Assembly: GCA_001931905.2 (NCBI GenBank)
Contig: MSJI02000851.1
Location: forward strand, 1 to 64,000
From: Cladosporium sp. IMV 00045
Lineage: Eukaryota > Ascomycota > Dothideomycetes > Cladosporiales > Cladosporiaceae
DNA: 64,000 nt
Direction: 5' to 3'
A program made the translations under genes and the position numbers. Shown here one piece after another: positions 1 through 9,656 of the stretch. Below the pieces are notes generated by a model that was not told where the DNA came from, searched no databases, and saw only the letters and a program-made list of their open reading frames with translations. Each line of letters opens with the position of its first letter. The stretch's first letter is position 1.

Positions 1-2
1 CG

Positions 3-413
3 TCTTCCGAGAATACCCTCTTACGGAAGGAGCTATCCGAGGCTCGGGAGCTATTACGGGTACGTAAGGAACGCAAGAAAGGGAAGCGCGTAGCGATAAA
101 AGGGAAGTTCGTCTTTAATACGAAGGAAATCCTCGAGGTAGTCGAGAAAGCGGAAGCAGAAGCGTCGAAGGGAAAGTCGAAAAGGAAGCGAATAGCGATA
201 AAAGGGAAGTTCGTCTTTAATACGAAGGAAATCCTCGAGGTAGTCGAGAAAGCGGAAGCAGAAGCGTCGAAGGGAAAGTCGAAAAGGAAGCGAATAGCGA
301 AAGCTACGACTCCCGAAATCGAGGACGAGGAAGACGAAAGTATCGAGAGTAGTATATCCGAAAGCGAGAGTGATTGTATTATCGTAGCTAGTAAGAGATC
401 AAATCCGAAGTAG
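3..413 (+). CDS. C-terminal end of a pogo/Fot1-like transposase (5' part outside window)
   Basis: An open frame runs from the window edge to TAG at 411-413 (about 136 residues, no start inside the window). It begins with a Leu/Glu/Arg-rich helix (ENTLLRKELSEARELL), then a Lys/Arg-rich stretch, then an acidic Ser/Glu tail ending in SKRSNPK. That order is what I know from the C-terminal tails of fungal pogo/Fot1-type DDE transposases. The DDE catalytic residues would lie upstream, so the family call is inferred from the tail alone. Residues 30-97 hold two copies of a 34-residue unit. The DNA is rich in CpG but nearly free of CpA and TpG, unlike the rest of the window, which suits a mobile element. 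It could instead be another Lys-rich element protein. Confidence 0.6.
   Translation, partial: SSENTLLRKELSEARELLRVRKERKKGKRVAIKGKFVFNTKEILEVVEKAEAEASKGKSKRKRIAIKGKFVFNTKEILEVVEKAEAEASKGKSKRKRIAKATTPEIEDEEDESIESSISESESDCIIVASKRSNPK
91..294 (+). repeat. 102-bp direct tandem repeat, two copies, in frame
   Basis: Copy 1 is 91-192 and copy 2 is 193-294; a third start (TAGCGA) follows at 295. The copies look identical by eye and match extends about 7 bases further left. 102 is a multiple of three, so the frame of the transposase tail is kept and 34 residues (core IKGKFVFNTKEILEVVEKAE) are duplicated. Confidence 0.9.
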
Positions 414-1226
414 AGAGGTCGAATTTCTGTCCGAACTCCCGTACTGTCCGAACTCCCCTACCGTGACGTTACTATTATTCAGATGCGCAAATGGGCTTGC
501 CCTACGTCTCTACATTGGCATCGATACCCAAGGAACGGATGAACTTGTGTGCTGAACAGCGCATAGAGGTAAGCCTAGTTCAACTACGATGACATGAAAG
601 GGTGCTCACTGGGCGCAGACTCGGGAGCTAACGACGCCTAAAATGATCTCTGGAGGCCGCATTGCGGTGGAACCACATTATAGCCTACAGAAGGCAGATA
701 GCTGCACTTTACCAGGGCGATGGCTGAAAAGTGAACGTTTGGTACGAGCCTTCCCGAGCATTTTCATCCTCGCCCCGAATCTGCACTAACTTGACTGTGT
801 TTACGGGCTTAGAGAGGCAACATCGATCAGCTCAGACAGCTTGTGAGTTCATCACATGTTCGAGACTACCATGGGGTGTTCTCCATGAGATTCCGCCGGT
901 CAAGTAGCTTTCAATGAAATGAAACACCAACTCTACCGGTTCAGCGAGAGAAGATCCATGCCACATGCACACCAAAGATTGAGTAGATACTGAGCTTGGG
1001 CTTCGTAACAATGATGAGGCCAGGAGGACAATCAGATTGGACTAAATGTGATTTCGCGATTATTCGTCACTGATGCTATTTATGAAAGAAGGAAAATGTG
1101 CAACCACTGCGTCCTGTGCTTTTGGCAAAGATTCGTTCCTCGTTGATTTTTTTTTTTTTTTTTGGTAATCGTGCGGCGAACATGTGGTTCTTAACAGCTC
1201 GCCATACAACATGCCCACGCAACCAC
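414..1226. other. Non-coding: transposon end and 3' flank of the MFS gene
   Basis: The first 50-60 bases are probably the transposon terminus. The rest has no supportable gene. A run of 18 T lies at 1147-1164, downstream of the minus-strand transporter. Confidence 0.6.
427..457 (+). repeat. Subterminal direct repeat near the 3' end of the transposon
   Basis: The 14-mer CTGTCCGAACTCCC occurs at 427-440 and again at 444-457, starting 14 nt after the transposase stop. The following bases (CCTACCGTGACGTTA, 458-472) could be the 3' terminal inverted repeat with a TA target site, but the 5' end is outside the window so this cannot be verified. Confidence 0.5.
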
Positions 1227-2813
1227 CTACTGGAGGTATGGATTGTAGTGGGTGCCGTGCTCCAAAGCATACTTGAGGAGCTTCTTGTTCGTCCGCCACA
1301 AGCAGTATTTGAGGACCATGGCTCCTGCAACGCACAGTGCAGCCATGACAAACATCATAATGAAAGCCAGGATGTATCTTGGTTCGTCGTTCGCAATGAA
1401 GAAGTAGGGAGCCATGACATTGCCGGCTTGACCCAGAACGTTATTAATAGCAATTGATGTGGTCTTCTTCTCGGGGTTCTTTGCAAGTGTACCAGAGATC
1501 CAGGTCTGAATGAGAGGGTTTGCGCCGAATAGACCGACGACGTATAGAAAGGACATGGCATAGCGAGTGACGTTGTGTGTGGTTGTCATGCAAACGATGT
1601 AGCCAATCATTGCGACGCATATGGGAGCAGAGAAATGCCAGCCACGGTCGGCGAATCTATCCGAGCTCCATGCAATGCAAACAGCGGCTATAGCTGCTAG
1701 GAAGTAGGGCGGGAAGGTGATAACCAATGTGATGACTCGAGAATAGCCAAAGCCACGAACGATGGCAGGGTAGAAGTTCGAGAATCCATAGGCAGCGGAT
1801 ATGGTGATGTTGATGAAAATGATCAGCCAGAGCTTGTAGTCCAGAACTGACATCTTCAAGCCTTGCCAGATGGTGGGTCTGACTTCCTCGTCGTTGGAAG
1901 CAACAGTAACCTTGTCTGCTATCATTCTCGCTTCTGCGATGCGGCGCATGTCCTCGTTCATGGTCCACATAGAACTGCCAGTTCTCGAGGCTGGATAATC
2001 CGGAAGAATGAACATGGCGCAGGCGCCTAAGACACCACCACAGATGGCAAGAACGATGAAGAGCCACTTCCATCCAGCAACCCCGTGCTTTCCCTCAAGC
2101 TGCGAAAAAACTGCTGCAGCGATGAGTCCAGAAAGACCATTGGCGATGGGGACACCCGTAGCCATGCATGCCATGCGGACGGCAAGCTCTCTTCGAGTAT
2201 ACCAGCATGACAAGCAATACACGGCTCCAGGGAACAGAGGGGCTTCCACCAGACCGAGCATAAAGCGAACCGCTAAGAGGCCTTCGTAGTTCTGAACACC
2301 GGCCATCGACGCTGCAACACCAGACCAGACAATGGCGCACCCGCCTAGATACAACGACGGGCGAATGTATGGAATCAGCATGTTACTGGGGATCTGAGCA
2401 AGAACGTAGCCAGCCGAAAGAATTGATACTGCGTTGCCGAACATATATCCGTTGAGACCAAGATCGTCATCAAGAGAGGAAAGGCGTGCTTGACCGATGG
2501 AGGCTCGGTCCAGATAGTTGGTAACGTAAAGAACCCACAGCATCGGGACCAAGGTCATGTCGAGGCGACGGACTAGCTTTTTCTCCAGTCTCCTCCAATC
2601 GGGTATGCCTAGACGATCAATGATCTCCTCAGCTTTGGGGAGTTCATCGGCGGATTGAAACTTTGGAGCTGCCTCCAACTGCTCAATGGTCACTCCTTCA
2701 TCTTTTCGAGGGTCAAGTACAGCGTCCAACGCTGAGGCACGCCTTTCTGGGTCTGTGGGAAACCCTGCATTTTCGGATTTGTACTCGTTGCCGAAGTTCG
2801 CGTTGGCGGCCAT
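1227..2813 (-). CDS. MFS transporter, anion:cation symporter (Dal5/TNA1-type) family
   Basis: Intronless, 528 residues when started at the ATG at 2813. An in-frame ATG at 2873 would add 20 residues, but the later one opens the conserved part (MAANANFGNEY). About 80 hydrophilic N-terminal residues precede TM1, which ends in the family hallmark YLDRASIGQAR. Later landmarks are GLVEAPLFPGA with CWYTRRE and twelve predicted membrane segments in two halves with a central hydrophilic loop. This family imports small organic anions such as allantoate, nicotinate, pantothenate or biotin precursors across the plasma membrane by proton symport; the substrate cannot be read from sequence. Neighbours give no pathway context, as there is a transposon end on one side and a 2.8-kb empty stretch on the other. 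Confidence 0.88.
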   Translation of the reverse strand: MAANANFGNEYKSENAGFPTDPERRASALDAVLDPRKDEGVTIEQLEAAPKFQSADELPKAEEIIDRLGIPDWRRLEKKLVRRLDMTLVPMLWVLYVTNYLDRASIGQARLSSLDDDLGLNGYMFGNAVSILSAGYVLAQIPSNMLIPYIRPSLYLGGCAIVWSGVAASMAGVQNYEGLLAVRFMLGLVEAPLFPGAVYCLSCWYTRRELAVRMACMATGVPIANGLSGLIAAAVFSQLEGKHGVAGWKWLFIVLAICGGVLGACAMFILPDYPASRTGSSMWTMNEDMRRIAEARMIADKVTVASNDEEVRPTIWQGLKMSVLDYKLWLIIFINITISAAYGFSNFYPAIVRGFGYSRVITLVITFPPYFLAAIAAVCIAWSSDRFADRGWHFSAPICVAMIGYIVCMTTTHNVTRYAMSFLYVVGLFGANPLIQTWISGTLAKNPEKKTTSIAINNVLGQAGNVMAPYFFIANDEPRYILAFIMMFVMAALCVAGAMVLKYCLWRTNKKLLKYALEHGTHYNPYLQ

Positions 2814-5608
2814 GATGGTGAATTGAATTGCGATGTGCTGCTTGCGATATGCAGAAGCAACAGCAGGCTCCAATTTCGGTGAGGGAAGTGAGAATACTGT
2901 AGTCTAGCAACGAAATGCGAGCCGGCTCAGACACTGCTTTCTAACAATTTGAAGGCAGCAGAGATACCAATACTTATAGCAACTTACCGATTACTATTGC
3001 CTTCCCGAGTCTTCCACATCTCCATCACTCCATACCTTGGCTGCTGCGATGCTCCATGGGGCCTAGCAAGGGTCGCATGGGGATCAAGCAGCAGCCTCTT
3101 TTGTCCGGGCGGAGAAAGACAGACCACAAGTCTTTTTCAGCATTGTTCTCTCCATATTCGCGTGGGAAACCGAGATATCCAGAGTGACGAGCTTGACTCA
3201 AGTGCCTTGGCCCCTATCCCGACGCATGGTTCTAGGAGGAGATAGCGAGAGACTCCAGTGGAAATGAGTGGAAACAGAGGGCTGGGCATCCGACACTTGT
3301 ATCTTAGATCCTGGGCATGAACGGAACGACAGCATCCCCGTGGGGTTCAGAAAAGGCGCAACAGTCGACCTGACTATGCGGGTTGGGTCCAATAGGCTTT
3401 TCATGGCAGATCAGTATCTCTTTGATCTGAGTCCGGTCGTCCAATGGATGAATGCAATCGCCATCAGCCCCTCCGATTTGCTTTCAAATGCTGAGGGCAG
3501 CGTGGACATCACATCAACTACGCCACCGGTTTCCTCGTGGAACGGTCAGCCTCGTGAATGCGACTTGCTGCCGGCTATGGAAGGTGAATACTCAAAGGGG
3601 TTTCGGGTCTCTCCAGCCTTGTAAGTTGTCAATTTTGCTCTGGGGGTATCGGAAAATCGAGATCCATGGAGCGTTGCAGCCGCGGATTTGCAATTCCATG
3701 GGATTCGGTGACTACCCGCGGCTCAAGTAAGCCGCTTCAACAAAATTGATGAGCTCGGCCGCCTCACGTGAGATCTGGCATGTGGTGTTTCCTAGTCTCG
3801 GTGAAAAACCATCTTTGATGATGGTAAGCAGCAGTAATGCCACCGTGCTCGGGTCGCAGGGCACAATGCGATCGTGAGGCCACGTGAGGCTCACTGAGAA
3901 GCCCATCCGGGCGAGCGCTGGTCTCCAGATCCCTCAAATACCGGTGAGGTTTCACTTTGACTGTTGGTCGAGTCGTTACTGCTGATTTTACAGTCAATTG
4001 TGAAGAAAAAGCTCAAGTAACAGTTACCGTTCTGAGTGAGGCTTCTCCAGTATGACAGTAGCACTCAGAATGAGGGCAAATGAGTGTCCTAAATAATTAG
4101 AATGTCATATTTAGGGTCTCACTTCGATACAAATGTGTGTCCGCGATTGCGGCCAATTTGTAAGCCATGCACTGCCTCCACAAGGCGTTGGCTCAGCCAG
4201 CCGATGTCGAGACCTGGCATACCTAACTTAGTAGAGAGCTTGCCGGGTCTCAACCCTCATGTTGAGAAGAGATAACCTTACGGTGGAGCTCAAGAATACT
4301 TCAGCGGTGCAGCTAAAAGTCCGCATACAAAGGCACAACAGGCCATTGATCTTTGATCCCTCAAAGGGTGGGCTTTCCTCTCGCAAGGCTCACATAACTT
4401 ATAAAATTCTTCGATGGCTTGCAGAATATGTGGCAATCGCAAATGTGTTGTGACTGCTGAACAGCATGTGCCACCTTTGTCACGTCGCCGTAGCGCTCAA
4501 TACGTTTACTTAGCTTTGGAGAGTTAAGATACAATGTTTGTCAAGCATATGCACTTTTCTTATACCTTGTCATAAGTTATGCCGAAAAGCCTCGTTGACT
4601 GCGTCAACAATCTGCAAGCATTCGCTTGAGTCCTTTATGACCCGCTGCAGTCAGCTATGGCACTTCGCTCATCATCATCAAAATAACTTGCGCAGCTGCT
4701 CTCCTATCGACTCTCTTGACGATCCTGGGCATCATACCAATGCTTGAATGAGTTAGTAGTCGAAAAGCTTGAAGGGCCTGGGACTATTACAGCTGAGCGC
4801 AGAACATGGTCGTCTCACGCGACTCTGCCATTGAATGAAACGATTGAGAGAGGCGTAAAGAACCCTTCGATCAAGCTTTGAGTGTCGTTCACTGTAATGC
4901 TTGTCTTGTCTCAAGCGTAGATGGAAGCCTACACATGCTTCCTTCTGTCTCTCAAATCACTACTCCCTTTGTCTAGGAAGAACAACTGTGATCCGACCTG
5001 TCCCAGTTCCGATATACAAGCAAACGTGTACGAGTTTTTAATGAAGACTCTGTTTGCTAGCAAATAGCGTCATTTGGGGCACGAAGTCCAGATGATAGCA
5101 AACATCGACCGCTTTGAGGGTATAAAGGTCCGCTTCCTGCTGAGAAGGGATGCGAAACTCTCTATATTCGCAGCAGGCCGTCACTTCACTTCTCATCGCT
5201 GTGCCTTTTCGCTTGTTTCACTTACAGTCACTGAAATCCCCTTCTAAGCAAAGCCTAGATCATGAACATGATCTGGGTAGCTTCGGCGCTGGGGTACTAC
5301 ACAGCACCAGATCACCCAGTTATTGCATGTTGAACGCAGTGACTGACAAAAGAAGATGATGTCGGCCAAGTGTCGTCACCGTGCTGTACTGCAGTCACTC
5401 AACATGTCGGAGTGGTTCACGTTCCTCTGTCGACACGCAAGCTGGAGTCTTCCTCCGTACGATATATAAACCCATCCACCTACAACTTATCACCGCTCTT
5501 ACTCGACACACAACCATCCACAGAAAGTTTCAACCCAATACCCGATTTCTCGCCCGTGATTATAGCAGCACTGCCTTGCATCAAAGGTACCTACGGTCGA
5601 CGCTCACG
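2814..5608. other. 2.8-kb stretch without a supportable gene
   Basis: It holds the promoter of the transporter and that of the orphan gene at 5609. An open frame at 3268-3624 starts with GTG and is not called. Two CACGTG E-boxes lie at 3763-3772 (palindrome CTCACGTGAG) and 3881-3886. Otherwise only short frames with no domain-like content. Confidence 0.55.
5463..5470 (+). promoter_or_regulatory. TATA box of the orphan gene
   Basis: TATATAAA lies 146 bp before the ATG at 5609 and is followed by a C/T-rich stretch with CACAACC-like initiator sequence. Confidence 0.5.
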
Positions 5609-6572
5609 ATGTCTATCCCCCTCAGCTGTGCACAAATTTGTGCAAAAGCCAACGGGGATGAGGTAAGTGCACGAGCATCAAGATTTAGGGCAAACGACTG
5701 ATAGGCGATTCCAGATCTCCGAATTTGATGGTCTCAACATGTCGACGGGGCTTGCTACTGCGCTCAGGTCTCGCCGTGAAAAGTTCACCATCCACCTTCA
5801 ACAGTTGAGAGGCACTCAAGAGCTTCTGGTCAAGAGTCTACAAGGGCAGCCTGCGCTCCAAGGATCCCGCCTCAGACAAACGTTTCCCATGATGGACCTG
5901 CCGTACGTCATCAGGCATCTCGTTCTAGAGCACATGATCGAGGCTCAGACCATTAGCGCTTTTTTGAAACGCGCCACGACCCCGATTAGCCTCCCCGTAG
6001 TAGCTCGCGCTGGAAGTAGCTTGCTCCGCAGGGAATGTTCGCTTGTCGCTCTAAAGGTGTCCACAGTCGAGATTCACAGCGGCCCTGATAATGTCGCGCT
6101 TCAAGCATGGCTTCGTAAAATCGACTTCAGTGGCGTCGAAACCGACTCTGGAAACTGCCAGAATGGCTTCGATGCCATCAATACTTTGAACTTTCCCTAC
6201 TTCTCTAGGTTTCCATACGACCAACGAAGCATCACCGTGAACCATGATGTTCAGCTGGCTTTGGCTTGCAAGCATCTTCGTACTCTCACCTTGGACTTCC
6301 ATTTTCAGGAGATTTCGAGGATCGAGTCAAACTTGAGGCTCCGCAACCAGATCACCCAGCCCAGTCAGCTGCACATTGCAGCCGCGGCCAGCATTCGTCA
6401 GAAGTACCAACTCGATCTTCTGCTGGATGCAAAGCAGCTCCAGAAGATTCGACTGCGCGCCACTGAAACTCGCACGTTGGAAGTATTGTCGGTTTGGTTC
6501 GTTCAAGAATTCAATGCGCGTGGGAACAGGGTTGTGGTCGCTTGGTCACTCTCGTTTGAGCAGCGGGGATGA
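5609..6572 (+). CDS. Hypothetical protein, possible F-box-like, lineage-restricted
   Basis: Two exons: 5609-5662 (18 codons, MSIPLSCAQICAKANGDE) and 5715-6572. The 52-nt intron has GTAAGT and TTCCAG ends with GACTGAT as branch site, and both exons join in phase 0, giving 303 residues. No catalytic motif or membrane segment is visible. After a 40-residue helical N-terminus there is a DLPYVIRHLVLEHM stretch that resembles the start of the small F-box-like proteins numerous in Dothideomycetes, followed by Leu-rich strands. That assignment is only a resemblance. The TATA box upstream, the clean intron and the length of the frame support a real gene. An uninterrupted start at 5667 exists, but it would use intron sequence. 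Confidence 0.65.
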
Positions 6573-7514
6573 GGTTGCGCGAGGGTTTGCAAAGGAGCTG
6601 TAGTGAGTTCGTTTGGACTTTCTGTTGGCAGGTGCGTCGTGACGGTCAGGGGGTGTTGCTTCGGCGCGAACAGTTGTTGAGCCCTGTCCTGCCACTCGAT
6701 GCTGTTTGTGATGAAGACGACTCCGGTGACAATCTTGTTGGATAGAGCTCCACAAGGCCTTTGGGTCGAAGATAGTCTCCAGTATTCAATCATTTTGATC
6801 TTTTGTTCCTATGCCATCTAAACTCATTTAACATCAGTACGCTGTTAGAAGGTGACAATCCAGCCGCGCGCTTTGACATCTCTGCAGCAAGAATGTCGGA
6901 TACTGTGCATATTCGATGACATGTATACTCGCATTGATGTGATGTTGCCCTACATATAGTATACTAGATGGAGAAAGGGTGCGGTCACACGGCTCCCGCC
7001 GGCGCACCCAATAAGAAGCGTCTCACAATTTCCACCACCCAAGCCCCCGCCCAAGTGACCACTTTGATGAAGTGTTAGGAACACGAATCAGACAAGTGAC
7101 TGATACACAAATCGCTCAGGAATACTTGCATTTCGCTTTGACGGAGTATATGGTATGAAACGATGACGGCGGTCTCATTCAGATGTTGCCATCGACCGCA
7201 GCATCCCAGTTTCATCATGCTGAGGCTGGTTCAGCTCTCAGCTGTTTTTGCCTCAGGCAACCCGATCTCGGTGGTCGCTGCCTTGTGGCCGACCCACCTT
7301 CACTGCTTCGTCGGCAAGGTAAACATCTACTAATAACATGTACATCCACCACAATTACCACTTTCTTCCATTGCCGTCTCTGATAGACTCGATACGTACC
7401 GCTCTTTCTGGAAAGTCTCAGACTTCGTCTACATTAGGTCCCTGTGCTCGTCGGTTCGTTGTCAAGCCACAAGCAAACGCGAACCACATCCCACCCAAGA
7501 CCTATTATGCGAGA
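6573..7514. other. Non-coding, 3' end of the orphan and promoter of the Tdp1-like gene
   Basis: No supportable gene. The frame of the Tdp1-like gene is open back to an ATG at 7338, but 7338-7514 lacks conserved content and is taken as 5' leader. Confidence 0.5.
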
Positions 7515-9245
7515 ATGGCCTTGGAAACGCAGCCCACCGAGAGAAAACCTATCATTGACTTCGCAGCTCTAAGACGCGAGCGAGAGCAGCGTCAGCAGGA
7601 CCGTACGAAACGCGGGCGTTCAATATCACCTCCTGCAACCGACCGTACTTCCCGCAAGGCTCCGAGACTCGACTCCAACACCATCACGTCTTTCGCATCA
7701 ACGGTACAGAATGATCAACAAATCAGAAAATCGGCTTCTGCTCTGGCCGCCAATGGAAAGCTGCGAGCTCCGCCGGCGACTGCCCACAAGCCTGCTGCTT
7801 CTCTACCCACGCCACCAACTTCACAAGCGAAGCCCGGCAGCATCCACTACCCCAATGGCGTCGTGAAAAAGACCTGGGCCTTCGGCCACGATCGCAACGG
7901 CAAAGACATCAAACTGGAAGAAGTGCTCGAGGCGTCATCGCTCAAAACGGCCGTACTGTCTGCCTTCCAATGGGACATGGACTGGCTTTTCAAGAAATTG
8001 AAGCCTGAACAAACGAAGTTCATTTTCATCATGCAGGCCAAAGAGCAGTCCTTCAAAGATGAAATGCTGCAGCAGACAGAGCACATGCGGAAATTCCTAA
8101 GATTGTGCTTCCCTTCCATGGCAGGCCAGATAAATTGCATGCATTCGAAGCTCATGCTTTTGTTTCATCCCGACAAGCTCAGAGTGGCTATTCCCACGGC
8201 AAACTTGCTGGACTTCGACTGGGGTGAGAGCGGCGTGATGGAGAACAGCATTTGGCTCATTGACTTGCCACGATTGCCTGCTGGTGCCCAAGGAACAGGA
8301 ACACAGACGCCATTCGCAAAGCAGCTGCTGTATTTTCTCGAGAAGCAGGGCCTCCCGCAAGATGCCAGAGATGGGCTCTTGAACTTCGACTTCTCAGTGA
8401 CAAAGGACATCGCATTCGTTCACACAGTAGGCGGAATGAACTACGGAGACGAAGGCGAACGTACGGGATTACCGGGTCTGGCCCAGGCCGTCCGCGAACA
8501 CAATTTCGCAAGCACAAATGTTCAGATCGACTTCGCCGCATCTTCCATGGGCTCCCTGAACGACGATTACCTTAGAAGTGTCCACGCAGCCGCCAGCGGC
8601 GAGCGCATGATCGAACGAGCCGAAGAAGCGACCTCAAAAGCCAAGTCGAGCTTCTTCCAAGCCAGAAGCTCATCCTCAGCCTCCGACCACAGCATACGCG
8701 ACAAGATTCGGCTCTACTTCCCAACGCACGACACCGTCACATCATCAAAAGCCGGTGCCGCGGGCACCATCTGCCTTTCCCGAAAGTGGTTCGAGGACGA
8801 GAGGTTTCCACGCCGCTGCTTCAGAGACTACATCTCAACACGTCCTGGCTTGCTGAGCCACAACAAAATTCTGTACGCTCGTGGACTCCAAAGTAGTGCT
8901 GGTGGTGAAGCCAGCAGCAGCAGTAGCAGCACCGCCCAAGCCACGAAACCCACAACGACCGCCGACCGCAAAATCGCATGGGCTTACGTTGGATCCGCCA
9001 ACATGTCCGAATCAGCATGGGGAAAGCTAGTGTACGACAGGAAAGAGAAGAAGTGGAAAGTCAACTGCAGGAACTGGGAGTGTGGCGTGCTCCTACCAGC
9101 CAGCACGGAAGGCGTGGCTTTGGAAAAAGGAAACGAGGGTTTGGTGAGCATGGAAGTCTTCAAGGATCTGGTGGAGCCGCCTTTTCTATACCCGGCACCC
9201 GAGTATGAGGATCGCGAGCCTTGGTATTTCATGGAGCAGCGCTAG
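7515..9245 (+). CDS. TDP1: Tyrosyl-DNA phosphodiesterase 1-like protein
   Basis: Single exon, 576 residues from the ATG at 7515 (GAGAATGG context); an upstream in-frame ATG at 7338 would add 59 residues without conserved content. Tdp1 enzymes resolve covalent topoisomerase I-DNA 3' adducts in the nucleus using two HKN half-sites. Both are visible: MHSKL with H210 and K212, followed by the IPTANL strand, and SHNKIL with H449 and K451, followed by GSANMS with N496. A basic, Ser/Pro-rich N-terminus (residues 15-110) precedes the catalytic core. A Ser/Ala/Thr-rich insert (about 460-482) separates the second His/Lys from its Asn. The gene converges on SPB1 with 411 bp between stops, and an AATAAA lies at 9301. 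I am confident of the family; symbol by homology. Confidence 0.88.
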   Translation: MALETQPTERKPIIDFAALRREREQRQQDRTKRGRSISPPATDRTSRKAPRLDSNTITSFASTVQNDQQIRKSASALAANGKLRAPPATAHKPAASLPTPPTSQAKPGSIHYPNGVVKKTWAFGHDRNGKDIKLEEVLEASSLKTAVLSAFQWDMDWLFKKLKPEQTKFIFIMQAKEQSFKDEMLQQTEHMRKFLRLCFPSMAGQINCMHSKLMLLFHPDKLRVAIPTANLLDFDWGESGVMENSIWLIDLPRLPAGAQGTGTQTPFAKQLLYFLEKQGLPQDARDGLLNFDFSVTKDIAFVHTVGGMNYGDEGERTGLPGLAQAVREHNFASTNVQIDFAASSMGSLNDDYLRSVHAAASGERMIERAEEATSKAKSSFFQARSSSSASDHSIRDKIRLYFPTHDTVTSSKAGAAGTICLSRKWFEDERFPRRCFRDYISTRPGLLSHNKILYARGLQSSAGGEASSSSSSTAQATKPTTTADRKIAWAYVGSANMSESAWGKLVYDRKEKKWKVNCRNWECGVLLPASTEGVALEKGNEGLVSMEVFKDLVEPPFLYPAPEYEDREPWYFMEQR

Positions 9246-9656
9246 GGTAGAGTGTGCAGTGGCGCCGTGAAGGAAGATGTTTTTAGCTGGTTTTTGTACG
9301 AATAAAGCATGGTCTGCATTTGATGAAGCCGAAGTTTCCGCAGACTTGCAAGCTTTGCATGTCCGAGTTCCAATCGCATCTGTTCATCATAAGAAGTCAC
9401 CGATAGTGGCCTTTGTTTACCGTAACCGTTCACCTCCCTTATCTCCCTTACATATGCTGTCCTCCGGGAGCTCATGGACGGTGATTCAGCGACTCTGCCA
9501 CCTATCTCGATTCACATGTTTCGTTATGATATCCGGACAAGCGGGCGTGAACAGTCCATGAGACAACGGCACAGAAGGAAAGAAAAAGGATTCTCTCAAC
9601 CTCATGAAATTGTAGCATATTACAGACCAGACCCTTCCCCCCTACAAACGAACCGC
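9246..9656. other. Convergent 3' flanks of TDP1-like gene and SPB1
   Basis: Both genes end into this 411-bp stretch. It contains AATAAA at 9301-9306 for the plus-strand gene. No gene seen. Confidence 0.6.
9301..9306 (+). terminator. Polyadenylation signal AATAAA of the Tdp1-like gene
   Basis: Perfect AATAAA 56 nt after the stop codon at 9245. Confidence 0.45.

Noticed and set aside
3268..3624. 118-codon plus-strand open frame
   Set aside because: It starts with GTG, not ATG; the first ATG is 36 codons in, there are no attachable exons and no recognisable motif.
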